Positions 24,431-34,112 of a DNA stretch of 64,000 nucleotides are shown one piece after another. Numbering within the stretch: the first letter of the stretch is position 1; every line of letters begins with the position of its first letter. This DNA comes from an uncultured Lachnospiraceae bacterium. GTDB taxonomy: Bacteria; Bacillota; Clostridia; Lachnospirales; Lachnospiraceae. Position numbers and translations under genes: made by a program. The notes beneath the pieces are model-generated. The model did no database searches and was not told the DNA's origin. It saw only the letters and a list, made by a program, of their open reading frames with translations. Where the stretch lies: assembly GCA_947577185.1 (NCBI GenBank), contig CANPUE010000009.1, positions 1 to 64,000 of the forward strand, read 5' to 3'.

Positions 24431-26231
24431 AAAGGGATTTATATATTACAATTTGGTTGGACTAAAAGTTTTGTTTCGGTTAAAGCGAAAATCTATGTGT
24501 CTTTATTGTATTCTGCAATTAATCCATGGACTTTCTTATGTTGCACAGGTCTTTTTTCTTCAGAGATTCTATGACTCCATTACCGCATATGATTCTGCGG
24601 CAGACAAATACTATATCGCATTTAATCTGATTTTCATGGGCCTGTCTTTTTTGCTGGCACAGATCATGAATGGTGTGGCAAACAGTTATGGACAGATTCT
24701 AAACGAGGCATTGCAAAAAGGATTAAATGGTATTTTGTATAAAAGAATATCGCTTATGGACTCCCTGGAATTTGAGCATCCGCAGAAACTGGATATGATA
24801 AATAAAGCGGTCAATGGCAGTCAGACGATATTCTGGGTGAGTACAGCGCTTCTGGATATTGTTTTCTTTTACTTTTCCTATTTCGGAATGATGAGCTGTT
24901 ATCTTTTCTCAATGCAGCCGCTGTTAGCGATAAGTGTCATTCTTGTTTTTATTCCCAATGTTGTTTCCTATTTTATTCACATGGTTTCGTTTCGTAAACT
25001 GGAAAACCAGATTGCGCCGATGCGGAGAAAAACAGAATCCTTTTTAGGATACATGACAGGGAAAGAATATGTAAAAGAAACGAGACATTTGGGCCTGTAT
25101 CATTTCTTCTGTGAACGCTATGAAAACACATTACGGAAAATAAACAAACTGAATATGCAGCTGCAATACAGGAAAGGGTTGATAGATTTTACAGTCTGTG
25201 CGATGACCGTACTATTCTATGGGGGCATTGTATTTATGTTGTACCGGTATGCAGTCATCAATCAGATTACTCCGGGAGCGTTTGCGGCTGTATTGATTTC
25301 CCTGAGACAGTTTTACGGGTTTATGTACGAATTAATCGAAGAGCGTTTTTCCTGGGCGTCTCAAAATGTTATTTCTATTGAAAATTATTTAAAATGCATC
25401 GAGGGATATCACGAGGAGCAGGAATCATGCCATTATGAAAAAGATATGAATATTGTACTTAATAATGTATGCTTTTCCTATCCTTCCGCTTCAAACTATG
25501 CGTTGGACCATGTTAATCTCACGATTCCCGGCGGTCAGACGATTGCACTGGTGGGGGAAAACGGCAGCGGAAAGTCTACTCTGTGCGCCGTGTTAGAAGG
25601 GCTGTATTCGCCCAATCAGGGCGATATCATTTTTCGCCGGAGTGGTGCTGAAGAGATTTCCGCAAAGGGAAAAAGCCGTATCGGTATTTCCGCAGTGTTT
25701 CAAAAGTTTATGCAGTATCGGATGAGCATCAGGGACAATATTACCATCAGCGATATGGGGAAAACCACCAGTGATAAAGAGGTGGAAAAGATATGCAGCA
25801 ACGTGGATATTCACTTGGATCAGGATGGAATTAACGCAATTCTCGGAAGAGAATTTATGCTCGGAAGAGAATTTATGCTCGGAAGAGAATTTGGCGGAAG
25901 AGAGCTTTCCGGCGGCCAGTGGCAGAGAGTCGCCATTGCAAGGGGAATCTATCGGGACTGTAATCTGATTATCATGGACGAGCCGACTTCAGCGATAGAT
26001 CCTGTTGAAGAGTCAAGGCTGTTTGAGAAAATTTATGAGTATTCCGGAGAAAAAACAGCTATCATAGTAACACACAGGATGGCGCTTGCAAAATTGGCGG
26101 ACCGGATACTGGTCATGAAGAACGGAAAAATCGTGCAGGATGGAACACATAAACAACTTTTTGAAAAAGAAGGAGAGTATAAAAAATTATATCAGATGCA
26201 GAAGAAATGGTATCAGGAATCTCATCTTTAA
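24423..26231 (+). CDS. half ABC exporter 4 with expanded signature loop
   Basis: A 602-residue half transporter; ATG 24423 overlaps the preceding stop. Walker A GENGSGKST, signature ELSGGQWQR, Walker B LIIMDEP, His switch VTHRMAL. Just before the signature motif, LGREFM is repeated in tandem because an 18-bp unit occurs three times (25842-25895). The three sister transporters have a single LG.. unit there, so this one has 12 extra residues in a loop close to the ATP site. The frame is kept and all catalytic motifs remain, so the gene is probably functional. Confidence 0.85.
   Translation: MNKKGFIYYNLVGLKVLFRLKRKSMCLYCILQLIHGLSYVAQVFFLQRFYDSITAYDSAADKYYIAFNLIFMGLSFLLAQIMNGVANSYGQILNEALQKGLNGILYKRISLMDSLEFEHPQKLDMINKAVNGSQTIFWVSTALLDIVFFYFSYFGMMSCYLFSMQPLLAISVILVFIPNVVSYFIHMVSFRKLENQIAPMRRKTESFLGYMTGKEYVKETRHLGLYHFFCERYENTLRKINKLNMQLQYRKGLIDFTVCAMTVLFYGGIVFMLYRYAVINQITPGAFAAVLISLRQFYGFMYELIEERFSWASQNVISIENYLKCIEGYHEEQESCHYEKDMNIVLNNVCFSYPSASNYALDHVNLTIPGGQTIALVGENGSGKSTLCAVLEGLYSPNQGDIIFRRSGAEEISAKGKSRIGISAVFQKFMQYRMSIRDNITISDMGKTTSDKEVEKICSNVDIHLDQDGINAILGREFMLGREFMLGREFGGRELSGGQWQRVAIARGIYRDCNLIIMDEPTSAIDPVEESRLFEKIYEYSGEKTAIIVTHRMALAKLADRILVMKNGKIVQDGTHKQLFEKEGEYKKLYQMQKKWYQESHL
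25842..25895 (+). repeat. 18-bp tandem triplication in ABC gene
   Basis: CTCGGAAGAGAATTTATG occurs twice exactly and a third time with the last 3 bases changed. It adds 12 residues before the LSGGQ signature. The near-identity of the units suggests slippage and a recent or unstable length. Confidence 0.95.
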
Positions 26232-26741
26232 CGGTTCAGGATATTCTGTCGGAATGTTGGAAAGACACTGGCAGAATATCGTTTGAGTTTGTTGCTCCTT
26301 TTGCCCTGTGTGGTTTCTATTTCTATAATCGAATGGCAAAGGAAAAATAATAAAAAAGAATGTACGAAAAAACGAAAAGAAAGACGGAATAAAAAGCATA
26401 TAAAAGTAAATTCCTGATGGCTATTGGGAATGCCCTGAAAAAACAGGAATGGTTTATGAAGAACGTTGCTACATGGATTTTGTATGACAGTGACGACTCC
26501 GATTCTCCGGATGATTTTTCAGCGGAAGACCTGACAGCGCACTATGCACGGAAGAATGCTGCCGGTGTATAAGAATTTCATGCGGGCAGACAGCATTGAT
26601 TTACTGGATGTGATAAATACAGCGCTTCCCATAGGTCTTGGCAAAGAAAACGCCGGATATACGGCATGCAGTTAAATTGACGATAAGTGATACCGGTGTT
26701 ATACTATTCTGTGTAAAGGACAAACCGGGGAGGTGGGAAAT
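26232..26741 (+). other. gene-free stretch with coding remnants
   Basis: No convincing gene. A 51-codon frame at 26417-26572 (reading WFMKNVATWILYDSDDSDS) lacks a ribosome site, and a second frame from 26557 (FMRADSIDLLDVINTALPIG) overlaps its end. They may be pieces of one frameshifted gene. A hydrophobic frame after 26260 is also open without a start. I cannot identify any of them. Confidence 0.35.
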
Positions 26742-26822
26742 ATGCTTTGCCGTATGGTGATTGACCTAAGCAATAAACTCTGTACAAAGTCTGGTGACTG
26801 GACGAAATTTGTACAGAGGTAA
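26742..26822 (+). CDS. 26-residue leader peptide candidate
   Basis: A short frame, MLCRMVIDLSNKL then CTKSGDWTKFVQR, has an excellent ribosome site (GGGGAGGTGGGAAAT-ATG). It lies 140 nt before an MFS drug-efflux gene. Its second half is the left arm and loop of an 11-bp inverted repeat, the classical layout of an attenuation leader for drug resistance genes. Translation is not proven. Confidence 0.4.
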   Translation: MLCRMVIDLSNKLCTKSGDWTKFVQR

Positions 26823-26855
26823 GAACGATCGTCCGCATTGGATTTTGTACTTTTT
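26778..26855 (+). promoter_or_regulatory. Possible attenuator hairpins
   Basis: CTCTGTACAAA (26778-26788) pairs perfectly with TTTGTACAGAG (26808-26818). A further TTTGTAC at 26844-26850, followed by TTTTT, can pair with the same left arm. This gives two mutually exclusive structures, one ending in a T-run, immediately after the leader frame. A repressor operator is the alternative reading. Confidence 0.4.
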
Positions 26856-26961
26856 ATTCGAAACGATTTAAGAATCAAAGAGCCGAATCTGACATTCGGC
26901 CCGCGTGCCTGCGTAAAAAACGCTCCGGCATGGCGGAAGAGAATAGAATGGAGAAAATTCA

Positions 26962-28260
26962 ATGAAAGAAAAATCATTTCAGAAATACATTATTTTATGG
27001 CTCAGCCAAAGTGTATCCGGGCTTGGCAGCTCCATGACCGGGTTTGCGCTTGTTATATGGGCGTATGGACAGAGTCATTCGGCAATGTCTGTTTCAATGA
27101 TGTCATTTTGTAACTATGTGCCGTATATTATTTTAAGCCTGTTCGCGGGCAGCTTCATAGACAGGCATAATAAGAAAACAATCATGCTGGTTTCAGACTT
27201 CATTGCGGCGGCTGGCTCACTGACCATACTTGCCTTTTTGTCTGCGGGGCGTCTCACGCTCCGGCATATTTATCTGATCAATGCGCTGATCGGCATAACA
27301 AATGCTTTTCAGCAGCCGGCATCCGCAGTAGCGACAGGCAGGCTTGTACCGGAGGAAAAGATTGCCAATGTGAGCGGGATGAATTCCTTTTCCGGCAATC
27401 TGATCATGGTATTCGGCCCCACGCTGGCGGCTTTTTTGTTTGCGGCAGGAGGACTGCCTCTTATTCTGCTGATTGATCTGGGAAGCTTTGTATTTGCTTT
27501 CTGCGTGCTGTTGCTTTTTATCACGATTCCGGAACAGACGCAGGAAAAGACATGCGGTTCGTCTTTTGCCGGGTTTGCGGAAGGATTTACTTTTTTGAAA
27601 AAAGAAAAAGGACTTTTTTATATGATGCTTACCATGGCGTTAATCAACTTTTTCTCAAGGCTGACGTATGAAAATATTCTCTCGCCAATGATTCTGTCAA
27701 GAAGTTCCGGTGACAGTATTGCACTTGGAATCGTCAATGCGTGCATGGGGGCAGGAGGAATTGCCGGGGGAATTATCGTTTCTGTGAAAAAGGAGAGCCG
27801 CCGTAAGGCTGCGGCGATTTATGTTTCGGCGGCGCTGTCTTTCTTTTTTGGGGACCTGATGATGGCCGTCGGAAAAAATACTATTTGGTGGTCGTTTGCC
27901 GCAATCTGTGCCAGCCTGCCGATTCCTTTTATTATGGCAAACCAGAATGCGATACTGTACCGAAAGATTCCATCCGGCCTGCAGGGTCGGGTGTTTGCGG
28001 TAAGAAATGCGATCCAGTACGGCACGATACCGATTGGCATGATTCTTGGAGGCTGTCTAGCGGATTACGTTTTTGAGCCTTTCATGAATTCGGGAAACAG
28101 GGCCGCCGGGATGCTTGGGACAATCGTGGGAAACGGTGCGGGAAGCGGCATGGCGGTTATGTTCCTGTGTACAGGAATATGCGGATTTGCGGTAAGCGCG
28201 GCCGCCTGCTTTAACCGGGAGATAAAAAAGCTGGATGGCAGCATCCTTTCAGTCGATTAA
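26962..28260 (+). CDS. Mef-like MFS efflux transporter
   Basis: A 432-residue, 12-helix MFS protein of the macrolide-efflux (MefA/MFS-3) type. The N-terminal LWLSQSVSGLGSSMTGFAL, SFIDRHNKKTIML and TGRLVPEEKIANVSG resemble the corresponding Mef segments. GGAG lies 8 nt before the ATG. It is followed by a TetR gene and preceded by a possible leader peptide, both signs of inducible drug export. The drug itself cannot be told from the sequence. Confidence 0.8.
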   Translation: MKEKSFQKYIILWLSQSVSGLGSSMTGFALVIWAYGQSHSAMSVSMMSFCNYVPYIILSLFAGSFIDRHNKKTIMLVSDFIAAAGSLTILAFLSAGRLTLRHIYLINALIGITNAFQQPASAVATGRLVPEEKIANVSGMNSFSGNLIMVFGPTLAAFLFAAGGLPLILLIDLGSFVFAFCVLLLFITIPEQTQEKTCGSSFAGFAEGFTFLKKEKGLFYMMLTMALINFFSRLTYENILSPMILSRSSGDSIALGIVNACMGAGGIAGGIIVSVKKESRRKAAAIYVSAALSFFFGDLMMAVGKNTIWWSFAAICASLPIPFIMANQNAILYRKIPSGLQGRVFAVRNAIQYGTIPIGMILGGCLADYVFEPFMNSGNRAAGMLGTIVGNGAGSGMAVMFLCTGICGFAVSAAACFNREIKKLDGSILSVD

Positions 28261-28329
28261 AGACTTGCCTCAAAAAAGCATCGGTTTTCAACGGACTGCT
28301 TTGAAATTCAACAGGAGTGTTCCAGTATA

Positions 28330-29004
28330 ATGCGTATGGTAAAAGAAGCAGAAGAACGGAAAAATGAAATATTGGATGTGGCGGAGCGGCTCTTTACAAC
28401 AAAAGGCTTTGACGGTACCAGCACAGGAGACATCCTGGAGGAAATCGGCATTGCAAGAGGCACGCTCTATTACCACTTTAAATCCAAAGAAGAGATTTTG
28501 GACGCTATGATCAGTCGTATGATGGAGCGGCTGCTGGAAAATGCAAAGGAGATCGCGGCGCGCAAAGAGGTGCCTGTGCTGCAGCGCCTTACATTGATGA
28601 TGCTTTCACTGAATGTGGGCGCCGCTGATTTTGGTCAGGAACTTTTAAAACAGATGCATAAACCGCAGAATGCCCTCATGCACCAGAAAATGGAAAGGAG
28701 TCTGCTTGCCGGGATCGAACCGCTCATCACGGCGCTGATCAAAGAGGGCATCACGCTGGGGATCTGTCAGACAGATTATCCGCAGGAAGTGGCGGAAATG
28801 ACATTCCTGTATGCCAATACCGTATTTGATGACCTGATGGAACATACCCAGGAAGAAAAACACAGGAAGATAGCGGCCTTTACTTACAATGTGGAACGGC
28901 TTCTGAACATGGAGCGGGACAGCATGAAATCAGTAATCATTCCTCTTTTTGAAAAGGATGACAACTTTTCCGGGAATGAACGTATCGGCTTTTCGGGTTG
29001 TTGA
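28330..29004 (+). CDS. TetR family regulator
   Basis: A 224-residue TetR repressor: helix-turn-helix at about residues 10-55 (AERLFTTKGFDGTSTGDI and IARGTLYYHFKSKEEIL), then a variable ligand-binding part. AGGAG precedes the start. It lies 70 nt after the MFS gene on the same strand and probably controls it and perhaps the exporters. The C-terminal ~20 residues are a polar tail. Confidence 0.85.
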   Translation: MRMVKEAEERKNEILDVAERLFTTKGFDGTSTGDILEEIGIARGTLYYHFKSKEEILDAMISRMMERLLENAKEIAARKEVPVLQRLTLMMLSLNVGAADFGQELLKQMHKPQNALMHQKMERSLLAGIEPLITALIKEGITLGICQTDYPQEVAEMTFLYANTVFDDLMEHTQEEKHRKIAAFTYNVERLLNMERDSMKSVIIPLFEKDDNFSGNERIGFSGC

Positions 29005-29033
29005 TTGACAAGCTTTTACGAAGGGGATATAAT
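29005..29033 (+). promoter_or_regulatory. Consensus sigma-A promoter
   Basis: TTGACA (29005-29010), 17 nt, TATAAT (29028-29033): a perfect consensus pair. It begins at the TetR stop and drives the lipoprotein gene at 29067. Confidence 0.9.
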
Positions 29034-29066
29034 ACGTTTATTATTATAAAAGGGGAGGGTAAACCA

Positions 29067-30230
29067 ATGAAAAAATTGGTGGTAACAGGCCTGTGTGCCG
29101 TTTTATGCCTGCAGATGACGGCATGCGGCGGCTCAGAAGAGGCGGCGAAAGAGAAACAAAAAGAAGAGGCAATGGCATTGATCGGCAGTGAACTGGAGAG
29201 CGGCGAATTTGTGATCGACGGCGCGAAATATTCATTCCCATGTGCCATTTCACAATGGACAGGAAGCGGCTGGCATATATCAAAAGAATATGAGAATGCA
29301 GATACCTTTGAGCTGGAATATCTTGTCGAGTCCAATGAGTTTGAATTATACAATGATGAGAACAGCTCCGAGTATGTGAGTATGTGCGCGATCAATCTCG
29401 AACTGGACCCGTCAAAAATTGAACAGTCCGACACTTCTTACCTGGAATTAAAAGTTTCCAAAGCAAAGGATGCGATGTATGTCGTACTTCCCGGCGGAAT
29501 CACCTGTGACAGTACCAAAGAGGATGTGATCGCGGCATACGGGGAGCCGGAAGAGGAAGACGGCGAATACCTGTATTATACATATACCAATGCTGACGGA
29601 ATGGACATTCTCGTGGGAATCGGCGCGGCGTTCGAGAACATTGACAGAGTCACTTACAAAATGGCTGACAGCAACTGGGGCATTGTGACCAATGCGCAGG
29701 AGTGTACAGAGTTCATCGATGAGGCGTTAAAGGCAAGTTTCTATGGTGACTATACGACCTATGTTGAGAAAAACTTTGATACAGAGGAAGGCGCGCAGGA
29801 CTTGTACGAATCTGAGATAGAGTATTATGCAGAAGCACTCATGTATTATCTCGATGTTGATTCTGCGACAGTCAGTGATGAGATCATGGCGGGTTACCGT
29901 GAGCTGGCCCGTAAGGTACTCGGGAAATTTAAATGGGATGCGCCGGTCGTTGATCTTGCGGACGGGGCGGCCTACGGAAGCTTTGAACTTACGATGTATC
30001 CTTCAGATTTTCTGGAGATCATTTTAGACGACTGCCAGGCGGTAGCGGACAGCGGCGTGCAAGGCGACGAATATGCGCAGGGCATGCTGGATGCGATGAA
30101 CCCGTTGGTGGACCAGATTTCATACAAAGATCCGATCACCAGGACTTATGACGTGGAGCTTGACGACGGGGTTGTCTCAAATGAGGACTGGGACGACATT
30201 GATGACGTCCTGATGGATCTGGCAGAGTAA
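29067..30230 (+). CDS. lipoprotein, unknown function
   Basis: A 387-residue lipoprotein. Signal peptide MKKLVVTGLCAVLCLQ with lipobox MTAC; GGGAGG 7 nt upstream. The mature part is very acidic. A segment around 145-160 (GGITCDSTKEDVIAAYGEPEE) is the SmpA/BamE-like 'T...V...YG.P' turn seen in many small Gram-positive lipoproteins, and the rest resembles DUF5105-type extracytoplasmic domains only vaguely. A perfect promoter and a strong terminator make it a single, well-expressed unit. Confidence 0.75.
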   Translation: MKKLVVTGLCAVLCLQMTACGGSEEAAKEKQKEEAMALIGSELESGEFVIDGAKYSFPCAISQWTGSGWHISKEYENADTFELEYLVESNEFELYNDENSSEYVSMCAINLELDPSKIEQSDTSYLELKVSKAKDAMYVVLPGGITCDSTKEDVIAAYGEPEEEDGEYLYYTYTNADGMDILVGIGAAFENIDRVTYKMADSNWGIVTNAQECTEFIDEALKASFYGDYTTYVEKNFDTEEGAQDLYESEIEYYAEALMYYLDVDSATVSDEIMAGYRELARKVLGKFKWDAPVVDLADGAAYGSFELTMYPSDFLEIILDDCQAVADSGVQGDEYAQGMLDAMNPLVDQISYKDPITRTYDVELDDGVVSNEDWDDIDDVLMDLAE

Positions 30231-30261
30231 TCAGATGAAAGAATAAAAACGTTCATTTAAT

Positions 30262-30313
30262 ACAGGAAAAAGGAACTGCGGCACAAAATGGTGCACAGTT
30301 CCTTTTTTCTGTA
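30262..30313 (+). terminator. Rho-independent terminator
   Basis: The stem AAAAGGAACTG with CAGTTCCTTTT, plus an inner GCAC/GTGC helix, is followed by a T-run. It ends the lipoprotein transcript. Confidence 0.85.
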
Positions 30314-30474
30314 TTTGCTATGTCGCCTTGTTATGTCAGGTCATGTTATGGCGGCAGGCGCGCCGGGTATGTTAATTTTGTCGAATAACGTGTTGTTTTC
30401 GTCATCAGCGGTCACGCTGCCATATTTTGTGCTATTTTAAAAGAACTGAAAAAAGCAAGAAAGAGGGCATGATC

Positions 30475-32475
30475 GTGGGAAAGACAATTAAGGCAAGACT
30501 GACATTCAGTGTCATATGCATTGTTGCAGCGAGCATACTGCTTACGACGGCGGGCATTGTGACAGTGGCGGGAAAACGCATGATCAAAGATCAGACAGAA
30601 GCATTGCGGCTGAATGCGGAAAAGTATAGCGAGGAGATCAACACCTGGATTGAGAACGAGAAGATGCTGGCGCTGGGAGCAGCCAACAGCATCGAGGCTT
30701 CCGGCAGCACGGCGGATGAATTGATCCAGTCTGTGCTGGATGTCCATGCGCAGGGCAGAGAAGAACTGCTCAACCTTTACTGCGGAACGAAAGAAAGTAA
30801 ATTTATCCAGTTTAACAGGGAGGCGGAGATTCCGGAGGGGTATGACCCGGTGGCGCGGGGATGGTATCAGCAGGCGGCAGAGAAAAAGGCGGTGATCGTA
30901 ACGGATCCTTACTGGGATGTGCTGACCAATCAGATGTGTACCACAATCGCGGCGCCGGTTTACATAAATGATGAACTGGCGGCAGTGGTCGGGCTGGACG
31001 TGACACTTGGCACAGTGACAGATCTGACCGAAAGCATCTGTTATGACGAGGGTGTCTATGGCTTTCTCGTGGACAGCAGCGGCCAGTATGTCGCGCACAA
31101 AAATAAGGACTTTGAACCTTCGGAAGAACATGCAGTGGCCGTAAAGGATAAGATGCCGGGGCTGGAAGCGCTGCGATCCGGCGGGAATGACGTGGTGGCG
31201 AAGCTGACCGATTATGACGGCACGGAGTGTTATTTTTCGATGGCGGGGATCAGAGGAAGCAGCTGGGAACTGGGTGTTGCCGCACCCACGGCCAATGTAT
31301 GGAAGTCTCTGACTGCGATGATTGTCATGACCGCGTTAATTGCGATTGTGATCATTGTATCGGTGGCGGCCTTTATGGCAGGCATTATTGGCAGGATGCT
31401 GGCGCCGGTACAGATGTTAAAGCAGTTTGCTTCCGGGGATTTTTCCGAGAATGCAGTCAGTGAAAAAACGATTCCAAAGGAATATAAAAATGAGACGGAG
31501 CAGATAAAGAAGGCGACGGCGGAAGTGCGCCAGCAGATCCGGGGCATTATTCTGCATACGAAAGAAGAGGCAGAGTCGATCGGGACCATAGCTGAAAGCA
31601 CATCCGCCAGGATGGCGCTTTTGCATGACAGTATTTCCACGATGGCAGCTTCTACGGCGGAGGCGATGAAACAGACTGCCGCGGCCAAACAGTTGGCTGA
31701 CAGCATCAGACAGACAGGGCAGGAACTGGGGCAGGCAGTGAATAATGTGACGGTCAGGGCCGGAGAGGCGGCAGATCAGTCAAACGATATCATGCAGCGG
31801 GCGGACAGACAGTATCAGGCCTCAGAAGCTTCCGGAAAGCAGGCGGTGGCCCTCTATGAGCAGACGAAGAAGGAACTGGAACTGTCAATCGGAAAAAGCA
31901 AAAGAGTCGGTGAGATCAATGCGCTCACAGATGAGATTCTGGCGATCAGTTCTCAGACAAATCTGCTGGCGCTGAACGCTTCGATCGAGGCGGCCAGAGC
32001 AGGAGAAGCCGGAAAGGGCTTTGCAGTGGTGGCTGATGAGATCAGACAGCTTGCGGACAATTCAAAAGCAGCGGTTGACCAGATACGCAGAGTGACGGAG
32101 GATGTGGTGCACAATGTATCCGCCCTGTCCCAGAGTTCGGGTAAACTGCTTGCCTTCATGAATGAGAAGGTGATGGAAGATTACAGGAATATGACACAGA
32201 TCGCCGGCATGTATCAGAAAGATGCGGCATTTTACAGTGACGTTTCCGGTGTTCTGGGAATCGCTTCTCAGGAGATGAATCAGGGAATGGAAGCGATCAA
32301 TGCGTCTATTTTATCCGTGACGGGACTGGTTGATGAAATTATGGAATATATGCAGGAGATGGAAGGTTCGGCCAGAGATTCTAACGGAAATTCGCAGGCG
32401 GTTCTGGAACAGATGGAAGAACTTTTCCGTCTGAGCGGTCTTTTGAATGAGACTGTGGCGTCTTTCAGGGTTTAA
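30475..32475 (+). CDS. methyl-accepting chemotaxis protein (dCache)
   Basis: A transmembrane chemoreceptor of about 666 residues. GTG 30475 is favoured because AGAGGG lies 7 nt upstream; ATG 30469 would leave only 1 nt. N-terminal membrane helix (about 10-32), extracellular dCache domain (about 35-280; [15 protein letters not shown] and GLDVTLG are typical ligand-pocket landmarks), second helix (about 285-310), HAMP, and cytoplasmic signalling domain with the hairpin tip [20 protein letters not shown]. Amino acids are common ligands of dCache domains with this motif set. No che genes are nearby. Confidence 0.9.
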   Translation: MGKTIKARLTFSVICIVAASILLTTAGIVTVAGKRMIKDQTEALRLNAEKYSEEINTWIENEKMLALGAANSIEASGSTADELIQSVLDVHAQGREELLNLYCGTKESKFIQFNREAEIPEGYDPVARGWYQQAAEKKAVIVTDPYWDVLTNQMCTTIAAPVYINDELAAVVGLDVTLGTVTDLTESICYDEGVYGFLVDSSGQYVAHKNKDFEPSEEHAVAVKDKMPGLEALRSGGNDVVAKLTDYDGTECYFSMAGIRGSSWELGVAAPTANVWKSLTAMIVMTALIAIVIIVSVAAFMAGIIGRMLAPVQMLKQFASGDFSENAVSEKTIPKEYKNETEQIKKATAEVRQQIRGIILHTKEEAESIGTIAESTSARMALLHDSISTMAASTAEAMKQTAAAKQLADSIRQTGQELGQAVNNVTVRAGEAADQSNDIMQRADRQYQASEASGKQAVALYEQTKKELELSIGKSKRVGEINALTDEILAISSQTNLLALNASIEAARAGEAGKGFAVVADEIRQLADNSKAAVDQIRRVTEDVVHNVSALSQSSGKLLAFMNEKVMEDYRNMTQIAGMYQKDAAFYSDVSGVLGIASQEMNQGMEAINASILSVTGLVDEIMEYMQEMEGSARDSNGNSQAVLEQMEELFRLSGLLNETVASFRV

Positions 32476-32482
32476 AAAGCAG

Positions 32483-32511
32483 TTGACAAAGGCACAGGAA
32501 GATGCTAAAAT
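32483..32511 (+). promoter_or_regulatory. Promoter of mntP riboswitch transcript
   Basis: TTGACA (32483-32488), 17 nt, TAAAAT (32506-32511), placed 8 nt after the chemoreceptor stop and just upstream of the riboswitch. Confidence 0.85.
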
Positions 32512-32524
32512 ACTACCATTAATT

Positions 32525-32690
32525 CCCATGAGGGAGTAGCAAGCGTACATCGTAGCAAGTCAACATACTGACCGCGAGGTCTGGCTTGTTTTAAATTGCG
32601 AGACTCATGTATAGCAGAAACTATACGTGCAGTCCATACTTTTCAGATTGATACCCGGGTATAGTTTTTGGAACTGTACCTGGGATTTTT
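32525..32690 (+). ncRNA. yybP-ykoY manganese riboswitch with terminator
   Basis: The aptamer spans about 32525-32611: closing stem CATGAG with CTCATG, the conserved GGGAGTAGC on the 5' side, ACCGCGAGGTCTGGC, and TGCGAGACTC on the 3' side. A 13-bp terminator stem (32654-32666 with 32673-32685) and T-run (32686-32690) follow as the expression platform. In this family Mn2+ binding prevents termination and turns on export genes. The gene downstream is mntP, exactly the expected partner. Confidence 0.9.
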
Positions 32691-32733
32691 GTGTCAGGGG
32701 AAAATGAGAGTCAGACATCAGGAGGAACCAAAG

Positions 32734-33318
32734 ATGGAATGGAATGGGATATTTTTCTTTAACAGTATATTGCTCGGCGCAGGGCTGGCAATGGATGCGT
32801 TTTCTGTGTCTTTAGCAAACGGACTCAATGAGCCCGGCATGAAGAAGCAGAAAATGTGCGGGATTGCAGGCGTATTTGCGCTTTTTCAGGCCGCGATGCC
32901 GATGATCGGATGGATCTGCGTGCATACGATGCTGCGGTACTTTAAGATGTTTGAAAAATGGATTCCATGGATCGCCCTGATTCTGCTGCTTTTGATCGGC
33001 GGCAAAATGCTGATGGACGGCATTCAGAATAAGGACGGAGAGACGGTGAAAGGAAGCGTCGGCATAGCGGCTCTTTTGATACAAGGGGTGGCGACTTCTA
33101 TCGATGCGCTGTCGGTGGGGTTTGCGATTGCGGAATATGCGCTGGCTATGGCGGCTGTATGTGCGCTCATCATTGCGGCAGTCACATTTGTAATCTGTAT
33201 GGCGGGGCTGATGATCGGCAGACAATTCGGCACGAAACTGGCAAATAAGGCGGCCGTATTTGGAGGTGTGATCCTGATCGTCATCGGATTTGAGATTTTT
33301 ATCACGGGGATCCTGTAA
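32734..33318 (+). CDS. mntP: manganese efflux pump MntP
   Basis: A 194-residue, six-helix membrane protein of the MntP family. Two related halves carry the membrane Asp motifs LAMDAFSVSLANG (about 18-30) and TSIDALSVGFAIA (about 118-130). AGGAGG fixes the start at 32734, not the upstream frame. It exports Mn2+ and is controlled by the riboswitch directly upstream. Confidence 0.93.
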   Translation: MEWNGIFFFNSILLGAGLAMDAFSVSLANGLNEPGMKKQKMCGIAGVFALFQAAMPMIGWICVHTMLRYFKMFEKWIPWIALILLLLIGGKMLMDGIQNKDGETVKGSVGIAALLIQGVATSIDALSVGFAIAEYALAMAAVCALIIAAVTFVICMAGLMIGRQFGTKLANKAAVFGGVILIVIGFEIFITGIL

Positions 33319-33338
33319 ACGGCAGTCAGTCACCAAAC

Positions 33339-33357
33339 TGTAACAATTTTGTGTTAT
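33339..33357 (+). promoter_or_regulatory. TGTAAC-N7-TGTTAT motif, copy 1
   Basis: TGTAAC (33339-33344), 7 nt, TGTTAT (33352-33357), upstream of the response regulator. The same motif with the same spacing occurs at 35335-35353 before the ABC genes. It is probably the binding site of this response regulator. Confidence 0.5.
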
Positions 33358-33440
33358 ATTATCTGTCGTCAACGATCCGGTGAAAAGCGGATCCTGTGGA
33401 AACGCAGTCTGGCGAAAAAGGGAAAGGACCGGGAGTTGTT

Positions 33441-34112
33441 ATGGTGGAACTCTATTATGTGGAAGACGATGCGGCGATTGCAGGTGTCGTACAAAAGTAT
33501 CTGGAGCAAAAGGGCTTACGGGTAACGATCTGTGCGACGCTCCTTCAGGCAAGGGAGGCGCTGGAGACACAGGTACCCGCGCTCGTTTTGCTGGACTGGA
33601 ACATGCCGGACGGACAGGGAGACAGCCTGTGCCGCTGGATCCGTCGAAACTGGAAAGAACTTCCGGTCATTTTTCTGACCGTCCGGGGGGATTCGCCGGA
33701 TATTGTCTGTGGTTTTGAAAACGGTGCGGATGATTATGTCGTGAAGCCTTTTTCACTGGAAGTATTGTATTCGCGGATCATGGCATTGCTCAGAAGGAGC
33801 GGCGGCGCGGCCGGAAAGTATCTTTCCTGTGACGGTATCAGGATGGATACAGACCGAAGGAGCGTTTTTTCTCATGGAGAGGAAATCCTGTTAAGCACAT
33901 CGGAATACGAACTGCTTTTGTGCCTGATGCAAAATAAGGGCCGAACCGTTACGAGAGAAAAAATACTGGAACGGGTATGGGATGTCAATGGAAACTATGT
34001 GAATGACAATACGCTGACAGTGACGATGAAGCGGCTGCGGGACAGACTGGGAGCACCGGGCTGTCTGAAAACCGTAAGGAGCGTGGGGTATCGTATGGAG
34101 GATACAATATGA
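33441..34112 (+). CDS. OmpR-type response regulator (Bce-like)
   Basis: A 223-residue response regulator: receiver domain with Asp52 (LLDWNMPDG), FLTVRG and VVKPFSLEV, then a winged-helix output domain. The WNMPDG site and short length fit the BceR/VraR-like group that controls peptide-antibiotic ABC transporters. The start at 33441 has GGGAG just upstream. It overlaps the kinase gene by 4 bp. Confidence 0.85.
   Translation: MVELYYVEDDAAIAGVVQKYLEQKGLRVTICATLLQAREALETQVPALVLLDWNMPDGQGDSLCRWIRRNWKELPVIFLTVRGDSPDIVCGFENGADDYVVKPFSLEVLYSRIMALLRRSGGAAGKYLSCDGIRMDTDRRSVFSHGEEILLSTSEYELLLCLMQNKGRTVTREKILERVWDVNGNYVNDNTLTVTMKRLRDRLGAPGCLKTVRSVGYRMEDTI

Noticed and set aside
26417..26572. 51-codon frame as a possible exported peptide for the ABC exporters
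   Set aside because: No ribosome site, no leader-type cleavage motif, and an overlapping second frame that suggests a decayed gene.
30412..31131. Long minus-strand open frame opposite the chemoreceptor gene
   Set aside because: The plus strand has clear dCache and MCP motifs in frame, and the antisense frame has no recognisable domain or ribosome site.
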